A stretch of DNA of 64,000 nucleotides. Origin: Cohnella sp. CFH 77786 (lineage in GTDB: Bacteria; Bacillota; Bacilli; Paenibacillales; Paenibacillaceae). Under the pieces are notes generated by a model. That model searched no databases. It worked only from the letters and a program-made list of their open reading frames with translations, and was not told the origin of the DNA. The stretch is taken from the NCBI RefSeq assembly GCF_019400745.1, contig NZ_WJIB01000011.1, forward strand, positions 204,138 to 268,137, read 5' to 3'. Positions 45,228 through 56,450 of the stretch are shown piece by piece. Made by a program: the position numbers and the translations under genes. How positions within the stretch are numbered: the first letter of the stretch is position 1; each line of letters begins with the position of its first letter.

Positions 45228-45841
45228 TCGATTTTTTGCGCGGACGCGTGGCGCACCTGGAGACGGAATACGTCGTCCTTGACGTGCACGGCGTCGGATA
45301 CCGGGTATTCACCCCGAACCCTTACGGATTGTCCCGAACGGAGGAGCCGGTGCAATTATTCATCCATCATCATGTCCGGGAAGACGCCATCCAGCTGTTC
45401 GGCTTTCCGACCCGCGAGGAACAAAGCTTGTTCCGCAAGCTGCTGGACGTTTCCGGAATCGGGCCCAAGGTGGCTCTGGGCGTGCTTGCCGGGGGCCGGC
45501 CCGATACGATCGCGGCCGCGATCCAGCAGGAGAACGTGAATTTTCTTACCAAGCTGCCGGGCATCGGACGCAAAACCGCGCAGCGGATGATTCTCGATTT
45601 GAAGGACAAGCTCGGCGTCCAAGGTCCCGCGGCAGCGGCCGCGGAGCTGATGGAGCCTGCCGCGGCCGCGGGAACGGAAGGCGGTTCCGCGTGGGCGGCC
45701 GCTCGCGAGGCGCTCGCCGGGCTCGGTTACCGGGAAGCGGAGCTTGACCGGGCTTGGAGCCGGATCCAAGCCGGCCTGACGGGCGACGAATCGCCGGACG
45801 CCCTGATGAAAAAAGCGCTGCAGCAATTGTTCCAAGGTTGA
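45224..45841 (+). CDS. ruvA: Holliday junction DNA helicase subunit RuvA
   Basis: A 205-residue junction-binding protein that loads RuvB. It has an N-terminal OB fold (MIDFLRGRVAHLETEYVVLD), two helix-hairpin-helix motifs (LDVSGIGPKVALGVL and LTKLPGIGRKTAQRM), and a C-terminal RuvB-binding domain after an alanine-rich linker. ATGA overlap with ruvC. Confidence 0.97.
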   Translation: MIDFLRGRVAHLETEYVVLDVHGVGYRVFTPNPYGLSRTEEPVQLFIHHHVREDAIQLFGFPTREEQSLFRKLLDVSGIGPKVALGVLAGGRPDTIAAAIQQENVNFLTKLPGIGRKTAQRMILDLKDKLGVQGPAAAAAELMEPAAAAGTEGGSAWAAAREALAGLGYREAELDRAWSRIQAGLTGDESPDALMKKALQQLFQG

Positions 45842-45874
45842 GGCGGCGAGAAGCGGGGAAGGAGGACGTGAAGC

Positions 45875-46882
45875 GTGGATGACCGAATCGTCACCGCCCA
45901 TTTGATGATGGAAGACCAGGCGGTGGAATACAGCCTGCGTCCCCGTTACCTGGCGGAATATATCGGACAGTCGCAAGTGAAGGAGAACCTCAAGATTTAC
46001 ATAGAAGCGGCCAAGATGCGCCGCGAGCCTCTCGACCATGTACTGCTTTACGGCCCCCCGGGATTGGGCAAGACGACCCTCTCGAACATCATCGCCAACG
46101 AGCTCGGCGTCCATATCCGCACGACCAGCGGACCCGCCATCGAACGTCCGGGCGATTTGGCCGCGATTTTGTCCAATTTGCAGGAGAACGACGTCCTCTT
46201 CATCGACGAAATCCACCGCCTGCACCGTACGGTGGAGGAAGTGCTCTATCCGGCCATGGAGGATTTCGCGCTCGATTTCATTATCGGCAAAGGCCCCAGC
46301 GCGAGATCGGTCAGGCTCGACCTTCCCAAATTCACGCTGATCGGCGCCACAACCCGGGCCGGACTGCTGTCCGCGCCGCTCCGCGACCGTTTCGGCGTGG
46401 TGAGCAGGCTCGAGTTTTATAACGAGGACGAATTGGCCTACATCGTGTCCCGGGCGGCCGATATTCTTAACGTCGGGATCGTGGGTGAGGCTTCCCGGGA
46501 AATCGCCCGGCGCGCCCGCGGCACACCCCGCATCGCCAACCGGCTGCTCAAGCGGGTCCGCGATTACGCTCAGGTCAAGGGAGACGGCGTGATCACGGAC
46601 GAAGTAGCCCGGGACGCCATGGAGCGGATCCAGGTGGATCCGATGGGGCTTGACGCCATCGATCACCGGATGCTGCTCGCCATGATCCAGAACTATCGGG
46701 GAGGTCCGGTCGGATTGGATACGATCGCGGCGCTCATCGGGGAAGAAAGCCAGACGATCGAGGACGTCTACGAGCCTTATCTCATGCAAATCGGATACTT
46801 GCAGCGAACGCCCAGAGGCCGTGTCGTGGCTCCGGCCGCCTACCGCCACCTCGGGCTTCCCGTGCCGGAGCGTGCGGAATGA
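45875..46882 (+). CDS. ruvB: Holliday junction DNA helicase subunit RuvB
   Basis: An AAA+ branch-migration motor of 335 residues. Walker A is [10 protein letters not shown] (60-69), Walker B is [10 protein letters not shown], sensor 1 is [11 protein letters not shown], and the arginine finger region is APLRDRFG. The C-terminal winged helix ends [20 protein letters not shown] 45875 follows GGAAGGAGG. Confidence 0.98.
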   Translation: MDDRIVTAHLMMEDQAVEYSLRPRYLAEYIGQSQVKENLKIYIEAAKMRREPLDHVLLYGPPGLGKTTLSNIIANELGVHIRTTSGPAIERPGDLAAILSNLQENDVLFIDEIHRLHRTVEEVLYPAMEDFALDFIIGKGPSARSVRLDLPKFTLIGATTRAGLLSAPLRDRFGVVSRLEFYNEDELAYIVSRAADILNVGIVGEASREIARRARGTPRIANRLLKRVRDYAQVKGDGVITDEVARDAMERIQVDPMGLDAIDHRMLLAMIQNYRGGPVGLDTIAALIGEESQTIEDVYEPYLMQIGYLQRTPRGRVVAPAAYRHLGLPVPERAE

Positions 46883-47295
46883 GCGGGCGGCCGCAACTTT
46901 CCCGCCTGACCGTCGTCTATGACGGAGAATGCAATTTATGCTTGGCAGCGGTCGACAAACTGCGGAAACTGCCGGTTCGCGCGGATTTGACTTTCGTTCC
47001 CCTGCAGTAATTGACGAGCGGGGAAGTGAAGCCGTGGCCGGGCATCGACGATGTGCCTCTTTCCGACCTGTCCGCCCAGTCGCATGTGACGGATGAAGAA
47101 GGACGGCGCTACAGCGGAGCGGACGGCGTCCTCAAACTGACGAGCCTGACCCCGTCATTGCCATGGCTGGCTGCCGTCGCCCGGCTTCCGGGATTGCGCG
47201 GCCTCACCCGGCTCTTGTACCGCTTTGTCGCTCGTTACCTTTATCGGCTGCTCGGCCGGACTTCCTGCTCGAACGGGTTTGCTCCATCCCCCTGA
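46879..47295 (+). pseudogene. DCC-family (DUF393) thiol-disulfide oxidoreductase-like gene with one in-frame stop
   Basis: ATG 46879 overlaps the ruvB stop (ATGA). The frame starts LTVVYDGECNLCLAAVDKL, carrying the DxxCxxC motif of DCC proteins, and runs to TAA at 47008-47010. The same frame then continues unshifted (TSGEVKPWPG, YSGADGVLKL, LTRLLYRFVARYLYRLLG) to 47295. The total of 138 codons equals the usual length of the family. The second part begins at TTG without a ribosome binding site, so the gene is either inactivated by a single nonsense change or translated by readthrough. Confidence 0.75.
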
Positions 47296-47319
47296 ACACT
47301 CCACAAGGCGGAGGCGATC

Positions 47320-49446
47320 ATGATCATCCGAAACGTTAGCAGGACCTCTTACCGCTATGCTCTATTTGCGCTGATCGTAATTATCGTATTGTCCGGTTCC
47401 GGCCGGAGAACGGCCTATGCCGCCGTAAACGTGCCGGATACGATCCGGGTAGGCTTGTTCCTGAACCTGCCTTCCAAGAACTTCACGTCGCTTACGCCCG
47501 CGGCTACGCTGCAGTCCTCCGCCGGAATGACGATTGCCTGGCGCGATCCCCAATTCACCGCGGCGATAGACTCGATTACGCCCGGGCAGCCCGTCCGCTT
47601 CGCTATGGACGGGTATAGAGCGATTGTCCTGGAAACGGCCGATGCCGCAGGCGCATTCGCCGTCCTGAAGAATCTTCAGGCTTCTTCCCAATCGGCGTTC
47701 GTGACCCGTCTTACGAAATCGGGCAAGACGGTCTATCAAGTATCGGAAGGCGTCTACGCGACGCCCGCCGCCGCTTCCGCGGCACTGGCGAAGTGGACTT
47801 CCGCGGTCGCGGCCGCAGGGGTACCCCAGGCGGCGAATCCGAAGGTCGCGGGGCCTTGGGCGGCGGAAGCGGGGCCTTACGCGGGCCGGGCGGAAGCGGC
47901 TGCAGCCGCCGAAGCGTTCGGCAACGCCGGCCTGGACGCTTTCGTCGCGGTGAAAATGCTGAACGGTACGCTCTCCTACGTTGTGCGGGTCGGTCAGGAA
48001 GCCGACGCCGCGGGCGCTTCCGCTTTGCAGCAGGCCGCGTCGGCCGCCGGAGGCGTGAACGTCCGGGTGCCGCCTGCGGGAGAGCCGTACGCCTTGATCC
48101 GTCAGGACATGACCCTTACCGGCCCTGCCGGCAGTCCGGTGACCTTGTACGCCATTCCGGCGTCCGCGGGCGCCGTGCTCCGGGCTGAACCGGCCGCGGG
48201 CGGCACCGTCCAGCTCGCGGAACGCTATAAGCGCTCTTATCGCGGCGCGATGGAAATGAGCGTGCTGAACGGCGCGCTGGCCGTCGTGAACGAAATCGAT
48301 TTCGAGCAATATCTCTACTCCGTCGTCGGGGCGGAAGTCGGACCCGGCTGGCCGGCGGAAGCCCAGAAGGCGCAGGCGGTCGCCGCGCGATCCTACGCGC
48401 TGTCTTCCGGCACGGGATTCCAAATCGCGAACGTCGTCGATACGACGCTCAGTCAAGCCTATAACGGGACAGCCTCCGAAAATCCCAATTCCACGGCCGG
48501 GGTTCAAGCGACGGCCGGCGAAGTGCTGACGCATGACGGCCGCGTCATCAATGCCGTATTCTCCTCGAATGCAGGCGGTTTGACGGCCGATAACCGGACG
48601 GAGGGATGGGGAAGCGACACGGGGTATCTCCCGGGCGGAATCGCCAGTCCGGACGACGGTCCGCAGGCCGGCTTGCCAGACTGGTACGATGTCGCGCTCG
48701 CTTCCGGACAGCGGGGTTACATCCGCGGCGATCTGCTTGCGGATGCCGGACGCAACGCCGCCGGTCTCCGCGTCATGACCGTGACAGGGGAGAACACGGC
48801 CGTGCGGGTCCGGCCGAAGGTCGAAACGAACGTCGAGCCGATCGTGCGGCTGTCCGCCGGGACGACGGTGATCCCGATCGGGAAAGTGCCGGAGAACACG
48901 GCATACAGCTGGGTGGAAACCCCCTTTAAGCCGGACGTGCTATTGGCGTCCTTGAACAAATACATCCATGCGGCGGGGCCGCTGCAGACGCTGGAAGTCA
49001 CGGGCCGGGGACCATCCGGCAGGGTGAACCAAGTTTCCGTGAACGGCACGCCTTATACGCTCAAAGCCCCGGATTCCTGGAGAAGCGCCCTCGGCGGCCT
49101 TCGCAGCACGTTGATTACGATCGAGGAGACGGGGCGGATGACGATTGTGGGGGCCGGCGAAGAAACCCGCAAGCTGCCGCAAGAATCCGGACCCCTGCAG
49201 ATCATGGGAGCGGACGGCCAAACGCGTTCCGCGGACGGGACGAACCTGTTCGTTATGGACGCTTCGGGGCAAGCGAGAGTCGTAACCCCGACGCCTGCGT
49301 TTATCATCTCGGCCAAAGGGTACGGACACGGCCTCGGCATGTCCCAATACGGCGCGAAGAAGCTGGCCGAACAAGGGAATGACTACCGTTACATTCTGCA
49401 ATACTACTATAAGGATGTCGTAATCGAGAAGGATGCAAACCGATGA
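47320..49446 (+). CDS. SpoIID/LytB domain protein with SPOR-like and SH3-like regions
   Basis: A 708-residue exported wall enzyme. Signal/anchor segment about 12-32 ([15 protein letters not shown]), then two SPOR-like repeats rich in Ala (about 135-250), then the SpoIID fold with the putative lytic transglycosylase Glu339 in [15 protein letters not shown] and [12 protein letters not shown]. An SH3-like insertion ([20 protein letters not shown]) follows, and the SpoIID C-terminal signature [20 protein letters not shown] ends it. SpoIID proteins thin septal or engulfment peptidoglycan; this copy resembles the vegetative/germination LytB-type members as much as SpoIID itself. The start follows GGCGGAGGCG; it overlaps queA. 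Confidence 0.85.
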   Translation: MIIRNVSRTSYRYALFALIVIIVLSGSGRRTAYAAVNVPDTIRVGLFLNLPSKNFTSLTPAATLQSSAGMTIAWRDPQFTAAIDSITPGQPVRFAMDGYRAIVLETADAAGAFAVLKNLQASSQSAFVTRLTKSGKTVYQVSEGVYATPAAASAALAKWTSAVAAAGVPQAANPKVAGPWAAEAGPYAGRAEAAAAAEAFGNAGLDAFVAVKMLNGTLSYVVRVGQEADAAGASALQQAASAAGGVNVRVPPAGEPYALIRQDMTLTGPAGSPVTLYAIPASAGAVLRAEPAAGGTVQLAERYKRSYRGAMEMSVLNGALAVVNEIDFEQYLYSVVGAEVGPGWPAEAQKAQAVAARSYALSSGTGFQIANVVDTTLSQAYNGTASENPNSTAGVQATAGEVLTHDGRVINAVFSSNAGGLTADNRTEGWGSDTGYLPGGIASPDDGPQAGLPDWYDVALASGQRGYIRGDLLADAGRNAAGLRVMTVTGENTAVRVRPKVETNVEPIVRLSAGTTVIPIGKVPENTAYSWVETPFKPDVLLASLNKYIHAAGPLQTLEVTGRGPSGRVNQVSVNGTPYTLKAPDSWRSALGGLRSTLITIEETGRMTIVGAGEETRKLPQESGPLQIMGADGQTRSADGTNLFVMDASGQARVVTPTPAFIISAKGYGHGLGMSQYGAKKLAEQGNDYRYILQYYYKDVVIEKDANR

Positions 49447-50492
49447 ACGTCAGTGATTTCGATTTCGAATTGCCGGAAAGGCTGATCGCCCAGACGCCTC
49501 TGGCGGAGCGCACGGCTTCGCGTCTGCTCGTGCTTCATCGCGCGGACGGACGGACGGAGCATCGGACGTTTACGGATCTGGCGGAATATATCGGGCCGGG
49601 AGACGTGCTCGTATTGAACGATACGAGAGTGCTTCCCGCCCGATTATTCGGCACCAAAGCCGACACGGGCGCCAAGGCAGAGCTCCTGCTGCTCAAACGG
49701 CTCGAAGGAGACAGATGGGAGGCGCTCGTTCGTCCCGGCAAGAAGATCCGCCAAGGGACGGAGCTTCATTTCGGTGCCGGGGGGGATGGAGACCGGCCGT
49801 TGCTGACGGCGACGGTGGAAGACGAGGGCGAGATGGGAGCGCGGGTGATCCGCTTCCAATACGAAGGCATTTTCCAAGAACTGCTGGACCGGCTGGGGCA
49901 CATGCCGCTTCCGCCTTATATCAAGGAAACGCTGGATGACCGCGAACGCTATCAGACCGTATATGCCCGGCACGAAGGATCCGCCGCCGCTCCGACGGCG
50001 GGTCTGCATTTTACCGAAGCGTTTCTCGATCGGCTGCAGACGATGGGCGTCAAGCTGTGCCGGGTGACCTTGCACGTCGGCTTGGGCACGTTCCGGCCGG
50101 TGTCCGCCGAAACCGTGCAGGAGCACGAGATGCACGCGGAATGGTATTCGGTCAGCGAAGAAAGCGCCGCCCTGCTGAATGAAACCCGGACGGCCGGGCG
50201 GCGGATCGTAGCGGTCGGCACGACGTCCGCCCGCACGCTCGAAACGATCGGCCAACGGTTCGGCAACTCTCCCATCGAGGCTTGCAGCGGGTGGACCGAT
50301 ATTTTCATTTATCCGGGTTACCGCTTTACGATGGTAGATGCGCTGCTGACGAATTTCCACCTGCCGAAATCGACGCTTGTGATGCTCGTAAGCGCGCTGG
50401 CAGGCCGCGAAGCGGTTCTGAACGCCTACCGGGAAGCCGTCGCGCGGGAATACCGCTTTTTCAGCTTCGGCGACGCAATGTTCATTACTTGA
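49443..50492 (+). CDS. queA: tRNA preQ1(34) S-adenosylmethionine ribosyltransferase-isomerase
   Basis: Transfers ribose from SAM to preQ1 at tRNA position 34 and isomerises it to epoxyqueuosine. The 349-residue protein has the characteristic [15 protein letters not shown] start, [27 protein letters not shown] and [18 protein letters not shown] 49443 overlaps the stop of the preceding gene (ATGA). Followed by tgt and yajC in the widespread queuosine-secretion arrangement. Confidence 0.97.
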   Translation: MNVSDFDFELPERLIAQTPLAERTASRLLVLHRADGRTEHRTFTDLAEYIGPGDVLVLNDTRVLPARLFGTKADTGAKAELLLLKRLEGDRWEALVRPGKKIRQGTELHFGAGGDGDRPLLTATVEDEGEMGARVIRFQYEGIFQELLDRLGHMPLPPYIKETLDDRERYQTVYARHEGSAAAPTAGLHFTEAFLDRLQTMGVKLCRVTLHVGLGTFRPVSAETVQEHEMHAEWYSVSEESAALLNETRTAGRRIVAVGTTSARTLETIGQRFGNSPIEACSGWTDIFIYPGYRFTMVDALLTNFHLPKSTLVMLVSALAGREAVLNAYREAVAREYRFFSFGDAMFIT

Positions 50493-51656
<1,164 letters not shown>

Positions 51657-51673
51657 GAAAGGAGGGAACATCC

Positions 51674-51997
51674 ATGTTGTGGTTATCCAGTCAGAGCAGC
51701 AGCAGCTTGTGGGTCACACTGATGCCGTTCGTGCTCATGTTCGCCATTTTCTATTTCCTGCTGATCCGTCCGCAACAGAAGAAATCGCGGGAACGCAGCT
51801 CGATGCTGAACGCTTTGAAGAAAGGCGATAAAGTGACGACCATCGGCGGCATGCACGGCACGATCGAACAAATCTCGGACGACACCGTCGTGCTGAAAGT
51901 AAACGACGTCACGAAGCTCACGTTCGACCGTTCCGCGATCAACGCCGTGACCTCGCGCGCGGCCGAGCCGAAGTCGGAAACGAAATCGGAAGGGTAA
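51674..51997 (+). CDS. yajC: Preprotein translocase subunit YajC
   Basis: A 107-residue accessory subunit of the Sec translocon, with one transmembrane helix (WVTLMPFVLMFAIFYFLLIR) and the cytoplasmic YajC signature RPQQKKSRERSSML and LKKGDKVTTIGGMHGTI. ATG 51674 follows AAAGGAGGGAA. secD and secF are encoded 5 kb downstream. Confidence 0.96.
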   Translation: MLWLSSQSSSSLWVTLMPFVLMFAIFYFLLIRPQQKKSRERSSMLNALKKGDKVTTIGGMHGTIEQISDDTVVLKVNDVTKLTFDRSAINAVTSRAAEPKSETKSEG

Positions 51998-52013
51998 AGG
52001 CAGCAACGAATAA

Positions 52014-52049
52014 GCCTTCTGGATCCAAGAGATCTTAGAAGGTTTTTTT
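52014..52049 (+). terminator. Intrinsic terminator after yajC
   Basis: GCCTTCT (52014-52020) pairs with AGAAGGT (52037-52043), with GATC/GATC pairing inside, followed by TTTTTTC. Confidence 0.8.
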
Positions 52050-52057
52050 CTTGCGTA

Positions 52058-52461
52058 CTTGTGCGGCAAGCTTAAAGTGCGGACATGGGGGTCCGAACGG
52101 GAAGATAAGCTTGTGCGGCAAGCTTAAAGTGCGGACATGGGGGTCCGAACGGGAAGATAAGCTTGTACGGCAAGCTTAAAGTGCGGGCATGGGGTCCAAA
52201 CGGGAAGATAAGCTTGTGCGGCAAGCTTAAAGTGCGGGCATGGGGTCCGAACGGGAAGATAAGCTTGTGCGGCAAGCTTAAAGTGCGGGCATGGGGTCCG
52301 AACGGGAAGATAAGCTTGTGCGGCAAGCTTAAAGTGCGGGCATGGGGTCCAAACGGGAAGATAAGCTTGTGCGGCAAGCTTAAAGTGCGGGCATGGGGTC
52401 CAAACGGGAAGATAAGCTTGTGCGGCAAGCTTAAAGTGCGGGCATGGGGTTCCGAACGGAA
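52058..52461. repeat. Tandem array 3: seven 51-52-bp units and one partial
   Basis: Units start at 52058, 52110, 52162, 52213, 52264, 52315, 52366 and 52417; the first two have an extra G (52 bases). Across each junction TAAGCTTG pairs perfectly with CAAGCTTA around a 5-base loop, so every unit can form a tight hairpin. The array lies eight bases after the yajC terminator and ends at a bidirectional terminator. Frames open on both strands are by-products of the 51-base period. Confidence 0.95.
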
Positions 52462-52473
52462 ATACCCCGTGCC

Positions 52474-52515
52474 AAAAGCCTTTCCTCCGGTTTAACCGGT
52501 CGGAAAGGCTTTTTT
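52474..52515. terminator. Bidirectional terminator
   Basis: AAAAGCCTTTCC (52474-52485) and GGAAAGGCTTTTTT (52502-52515) are complementary, with CCGGTT/AACCGG inside. It serves the plus-strand array and the convergent PAP2 gene, whose stop codon lies in the loop. Confidence 0.9.
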
Positions 52516-53340
52516 GTCTGCGGTTTTGTACAAGGGATCGCTGCTTGCGCTGCGCTCGGCGCGGGCTCCGGCGATCATGCCGACGTAAACGCTGAACATG
52601 GCGAGCAGGACGCCCGCGATCGCATCGGTGAACCAATGGATGCCCAAATAGAAAATGGCGAAGACGATGACGGCGGCGTTGATCCACGCGAAGACGGCCC
52701 ACCGGCGGATGCCCGACCTGGCGGCCAGAAGGGCCATCGTCACCGAAATCGAAGTGTGAAGGCTGGGAAAGCAATTGTTGATGCCGGAGAGCCCCCGGTA
52801 ATCCCGCTCGAAAGTGGGGAATGCGTCAAGCATCAGGAAGTGGATCCGCGGGTCGGCGTACCAAGCCTCGTTGACCGGCACGAACCAGTACATGGGGAGC
52901 GCCACGGCGTAATTGACCAGCAGCGCGACGCAGAAGGCATAGTAAAGCCGTTTTCCGGATTGCGATGCATAAATGCCGAGCGAAGAGATCATGACCGATT
53001 GGAACACGACGACGTAGAAAAAAGCGCACACCGCGGTCAACAAGCCGGAGCTTAGACGGGACTGCAGCCAAACGTGCCAATTGCCTTCCCACCCGGTCAT
53101 GGCGGCCGTCAGATCGTACGACACGCCGTAAGCATTTTCGAGCTTCACTTCAAAGGTATTGAGGACGAGAATCCCCAGCGCCGCGAGGAAGAACAGCAGA
53201 CATTTGCGGGATACGGCCAGCGACCGGAGCAGCCTGTATACCGGATCGAGCGGTTGGCGTCCGGTTCCGAACCATAGGAGGATGGCGATCGTCGCGGCCG
53301 TCCACGCCTGCACGGACTGAAGGGATGTAAAAACGGTCAT
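52492..53340 (-). CDS. PAP2 superfamily membrane phosphatase/phosphotransferase
   Basis: A 282-residue protein with about six transmembrane helices. The PAP2 motifs of the Aur1/inositol-phosphotransferase type are present: NCFPSLHTSISVTMALL (motif 2, SLH) and YLGIHWFTDAIAGVLLA (motif 3, with GxHxxxD). These act on lipid phosphates at the outer membrane face. It is alone on the minus strand between yajC and the next minus-strand gene. The stop codon is embedded in a bidirectional terminator. The substrate is not readable. Confidence 0.85.
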   Translation of the reverse strand: MTVFTSLQSVQAWTAATIAILLWFGTGRQPLDPVYRLLRSLAVSRKCLLFFLAALGILVLNTFEVKLENAYGVSYDLTAAMTGWEGNWHVWLQSRLSSGLLTAVCAFFYVVVFQSVMISSLGIYASQSGKRLYYAFCVALLVNYAVALPMYWFVPVNEAWYADPRIHFLMLDAFPTFERDYRGLSGINNCFPSLHTSISVTMALLAARSGIRRWAVFAWINAAVIVFAIFYLGIHWFTDAIAGVLLAMFSVYVGMIAGARAERSASSDPLYKTADKKAFPTG

Positions 53341-53418
53341 ATAGGCCCCCGGGTATCGTCATGAGTTTGGCACACCCTAGTATACCACAAAAGGCCGGCT
53401 CGGTCCGAGAGGACGGCG

Positions 53419-53829
53419 TTACCTGCTTCCGCCGGAAGAACCGGAATTGACGCCCAGCATGCCGCCCAGCGCTCCCGTCAAGCAAGTGAGCCCCAGCAAA
53501 GCCAATACGCGCAGCGACCAGTCGGTATCCGTCGCCAGGAAACTCGTCAACATGACCAGCAACGAATACAAAGCCCCGTTTGCCGCTCCGAAATACCAGC
53601 CCTTCCTGCCGGATCTCCGCGCGGCCACAAACCCGCCTGCGAGCGAGGCGGCGCCGTGGATCCCGAAAACCCAAGGCACCAGATCGGCTTCGCGCAAAGA
53701 ACTGCTCGTCAGCATCATGGAGAGGAACAGGGTGCCGGCTCCCAGCCAGATGCACGACCAGATAAGACCGGACATAACGGGAGAGCCGGCGCGGACTTTC
53801 AGCACGCGGGTAATCGGGCTCAAGCTCAT
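53419..53829 (-). CDS. TIGR04086 (YrzE-type) small membrane protein
   Basis: A protein of about 136 residues with four hydrophobic helices (GLIWSCIWLGAGTLFLSMML, WVFGIHGAASLAGGFVAARR, GALYSLLVMLTSFLA, VLALLGLTCLTGALGGMLG). The GGFVAARRSGRKGWYFGAANG segment (in parts) and the location near yajC-spoVB-comN match the YrzE/TIGR04086 family; the function is unknown. The start is uncertain: AAGGAG lies only two bases from GTG 53832 and five from ATG 53829, but eight bases from TTG 53823, which may be the real start. Confidence 0.75.
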   Translation of the reverse strand: MSLSPITRVLKVRAGSPVMSGLIWSCIWLGAGTLFLSMMLTSSSLREADLVPWVFGIHGAASLAGGFVAARRSGRKGWYFGAANGALYSLLVMLTSFLATDTDWSLRVLALLGLTCLTGALGGMLGVNSGSSGGSR

Positions 53830-53983
53830 CACTCCTTGGAAATAGGCTTTGTACCATCTTATGGCGATGCCCGCCGGCGTAGTACATGCATGACCCTACC
53901 GGCAGGCGGTGAAACTACACTCGCGAGCGACCGTTCCCGTGCTTGGACGGGCGCGGCCTACTGACGCGGAGGACGGATTGCCA

Positions 53984-54694
53984 ATGACGACCATTCTGCT
54001 TCGCACGCTGATCATGTACGTCCTGGTCTTTGCTCTTCTTCGACTGATGGGCAAACGGGAAATCGGCAAACTGTCGGTATTCGACCTCGTGATTTCGATC
54101 ATGATCGCGGAAATCGCCGTCATTATCATCGAGGATAAAGAGAAGCCGATCATGGACGCCGTTGCGCCGATCGTTCTTCTGGTCGCGATCCAGATCGTGT
54201 TCGCGTTTCTCGCGATCAAGAACCGAAAACTCCGCTTATGGATGGACGGAACCCCCAGCGTGCTAATTCGGGACGGCCGTCTGAACCGGAAGGAAATGAG
54301 CAGGCAGAGATACAACTTGGACGATCTCATGGCGCAGTTGCGCGAGCACGAAATCACCAACGTCGACGAGGTGGAACTGGCGGTTCTGGAAGCCAACGGC
54401 AAGCTGTCGGTCATTCCGAAGGAAGATCGACTGTCCGAGGAGACCAGGCTAAATTCCGCAACGCATGACCCGAGCGCCGAACAATCGGAGCTCCCGCCGA
54501 AATTCCGCTACGAGCTGCTTCCTCTTCCGCTGATCCTGGACGGACAAGTGCAGGACGAAAGTTTGGAGAGGCTGGGCAAAAACCGTTTTTGGTTGAAAAA
54601 CCGGCTGCGCGAGCAAGGAATCGACCAATTCAAGCAGGTGTTCTTTTGCAGCGTCGACCATAAAGGCAAACTATACGTCGACCGAAAAAAATAA
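53984..54694 (+). CDS. DUF421 family membrane protein (YetF/YrbG-like)
   Basis: A 236-residue protein with three N-terminal transmembrane helices (about 4-75) and a cytoplasmic two-lobed DUF421 domain (MDGTPSVLIRDGRLNRKEM, RYNLDDLMAQLREHEITNVD). B. subtilis relatives YetF, YrbG and YkjA influence spore membranes, but their molecular role is unknown. ATG 53984 follows GGAGGA and gives a normal first helix; the upstream in-frame codons to 53909 lack family character. It converges on spoVB with five bases between stops. Confidence 0.85.
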   Translation: MTTILLRTLIMYVLVFALLRLMGKREIGKLSVFDLVISIMIAEIAVIIIEDKEKPIMDAVAPIVLLVAIQIVFAFLAIKNRKLRLWMDGTPSVLIRDGRLNRKEMSRQRYNLDDLMAQLREHEITNVDEVELAVLEANGKLSVIPKEDRLSEETRLNSATHDPSAEQSELPPKFRYELLPLPLILDGQVQDESLERLGKNRFWLKNRLREQGIDQFKQVFFCSVDHKGKLYVDRKK

Positions 54695-54699
54695 TTTGG

Positions 54700-56268
54700 T
54701 TAACGGAACAGCCTGCCGAACACCGGAATCCGCGCCGCGTCATGGCCGTCGATCAGCCTCATCGCGATGAGCAGCACCACGTAAACGATCACGGCGGAGA
54801 GCGCAGAAGAAGCGAGATTCATCGCATCCATCGGCAGGAAACGGCCGTTCCATATCCATAGCGCGACTGCCCCCATGATGATCATGGCGGTCATGACTTT
54901 CAGGAAATCGAATGGGTCGAGCCGGAAACCGGTGAGCCGCGCGACGCTGATCCAATGAAGGAGCGTCACGAGCACCATGTTGACGCCGATCGCGATGACG
55001 GCGCCGAGAATGCCGAGCTCCGGCTGAGTCGCGAGTTGGACAATCAGCGCGAGCTTGACGGCCGCCCCGGCGAACGTGTTGAACAGGGCGGTGCCGGGAC
55101 GGTCCAAAGCCTGCAGCGCCGCTTGGAGAGGCGCTTGCATGTAAAGGAAAATCGCGATCGGCGCCATCCAGCGAAGCATGCCGGCCATCGAATCGTCTCC
55201 GTACAGCAGCATGCAGATCGGTTCGGCCAAGAGCCCCATCAGCACAACGAAAGGGGCGCCGGTGACAACGGCCAGGCGCATCGTCTGGTGAAGACGCTTA
55301 TGGATGGTGTTCCAATCCTGTCGGGCCGCGGCTTCGGACAACGAAGGGACAAGCGATACCGCGAGGGAATAGGTGAGAGCTCCCGGAAGCAGTAACAGCG
55401 GGATGACCATGCCCTGGAGCGCGCCGTACAGGGAGGTCGCCTTCGCGACCGACAAGCCGGCCGACGCCAAGCTTCTCGCGGTTAAAATCGATTCCAGCAA
55501 GTAAGACAGCGAGCCGATCAACCGGCTGCCCGTCACCGGCAGGGCGATACCGAGCAGGCTGCGGTACATTTTGCGGTCCGGGGAAACGCCTTTGACGGAC
55601 GAGGGTACCGGAACGTGGCCGGGGTTCGATCTGCGCTCGGTCGCCATGCGGTTCCATAACACCAGCAGGCCTGCCGTTTCCCCGGCAACCATCCCCGCAA
55701 CCGCGCCGGCCGTCGCCGCTTCCAGCCCATAAGGGAAGAGCAGCCAGGCCAGCAGCAAAGAACAGGCGATCCGGACCAGCGTTTCCGTGGTGGACGAGAA
55801 AGCGGACGGGATCATATTCTGCTTGCCTTGGAAATACCCTCTCCAGACGGACGATACCGCCACGAGCGGAAGAATCGGGATCATGCACAGGAATGCGGCG
55901 TGGACACGGGCATCGGTCATCACCTCGGACGAAATCCATCCCGCCAAAGCCAAGCATGCCGCTGCAGCAGCCAGGCTCGCGGATACGGCCAACGTCATGG
56001 CGCCGCCGACGATTTTCCTTATGGAAGCGGAATCGCCGCGGGAATCGGCTTCGGCCACCAGCTTGGCCACCGCCAGGGGAAGTCCGCCCGCGATGACGGT
56101 GAGCAGCACGATCATGAACGGGTACACCAATTGGATCAAGCCGACGCCTTCGGCTCCGATCATGCGCGGCAGGGCGATGCGCGGAACGAAGCCGAGAAGC
56201 CGGTTGACGAGTCCGGCCGCCAGCAGGATCATGGCTCCCTGGATGAACGATTGTTTGCGAACGGACAA
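54700..56268 (-). CDS. spoVB: Stage V sporulation protein B (MOP-superfamily flippase)
   Basis: A polytopic protein of 522 residues with about 14 transmembrane helices, from the lipid-linked oligosaccharide flippase superfamily, needed for spore cortex synthesis in B. subtilis. Conserved stretches include GLVNRLLGFVPRIALPRMIG, EGVGLIQLVYPFMIVLL, GGLPLAVAKLVAEA and WRGYFQGKQNMIPSAFSSTT. The start is TTG 56268, preceded on the minus strand by AGGAGGG. A probable sigmaE promoter lies upstream. It precedes comN and secDF as in B. subtilis. Confidence 0.92.
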   Translation of the reverse strand: MSVRKQSFIQGAMILLAAGLVNRLLGFVPRIALPRMIGAEGVGLIQLVYPFMIVLLTVIAGGLPLAVAKLVAEADSRGDSASIRKIVGGAMTLAVSASLAAAAACLALAGWISSEVMTDARVHAAFLCMIPILPLVAVSSVWRGYFQGKQNMIPSAFSSTTETLVRIACSLLLAWLLFPYGLEAATAGAVAGMVAGETAGLLVLWNRMATERRSNPGHVPVPSSVKGVSPDRKMYRSLLGIALPVTGSRLIGSLSYLLESILTARSLASAGLSVAKATSLYGALQGMVIPLLLLPGALTYSLAVSLVPSLSEAAARQDWNTIHKRLHQTMRLAVVTGAPFVVLMGLLAEPICMLLYGDDSMAGMLRWMAPIAIFLYMQAPLQAALQALDRPGTALFNTFAGAAVKLALIVQLATQPELGILGAVIAIGVNMVLVTLLHWISVARLTGFRLDPFDFLKVMTAMIIMGAVALWIWNGRFLPMDAMNLASSALSAVIVYVVLLIAMRLIDGHDAARIPVFGRLFR

Positions 56269-56299
56269 ACGGCGTCCCTCCTACCTTCGGTTATTCTTA

Positions 56300-56329
56300 T
56301 TTGTATGCGGGGGTTGTCCGGCTTCATGA
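56300..56329 (-). promoter_or_regulatory. Candidate sigmaE promoter of spoVB
   Basis: On the minus strand CATACAAA (56307-56300) matches 7 of 8 positions of the sigmaE -10 CATACAMT. TCATGAA (56329-56323) is a partial -35 at a 15-base spacing. B. subtilis spoVB is sigmaE-controlled. Confidence 0.5.
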
Positions 56330-56450
56330 CAGGAGTGCTTGGCGCAAATTCGTACGGCCGGGAAGGAATTCGCAGGGGGCGCGGAGAACTTAAAGTAAAG
56401 GAAAGCGCATAACGGAAACGCGGAAAGAGGGATAAGGAGGGGATTGGCGC

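Noticed and set aside
52072..52774. Minus-strand open frames with repeated KLIFPFG residues over array 3
   Set aside because: They are produced by the repeat period, overlap a terminator and have no start signals.
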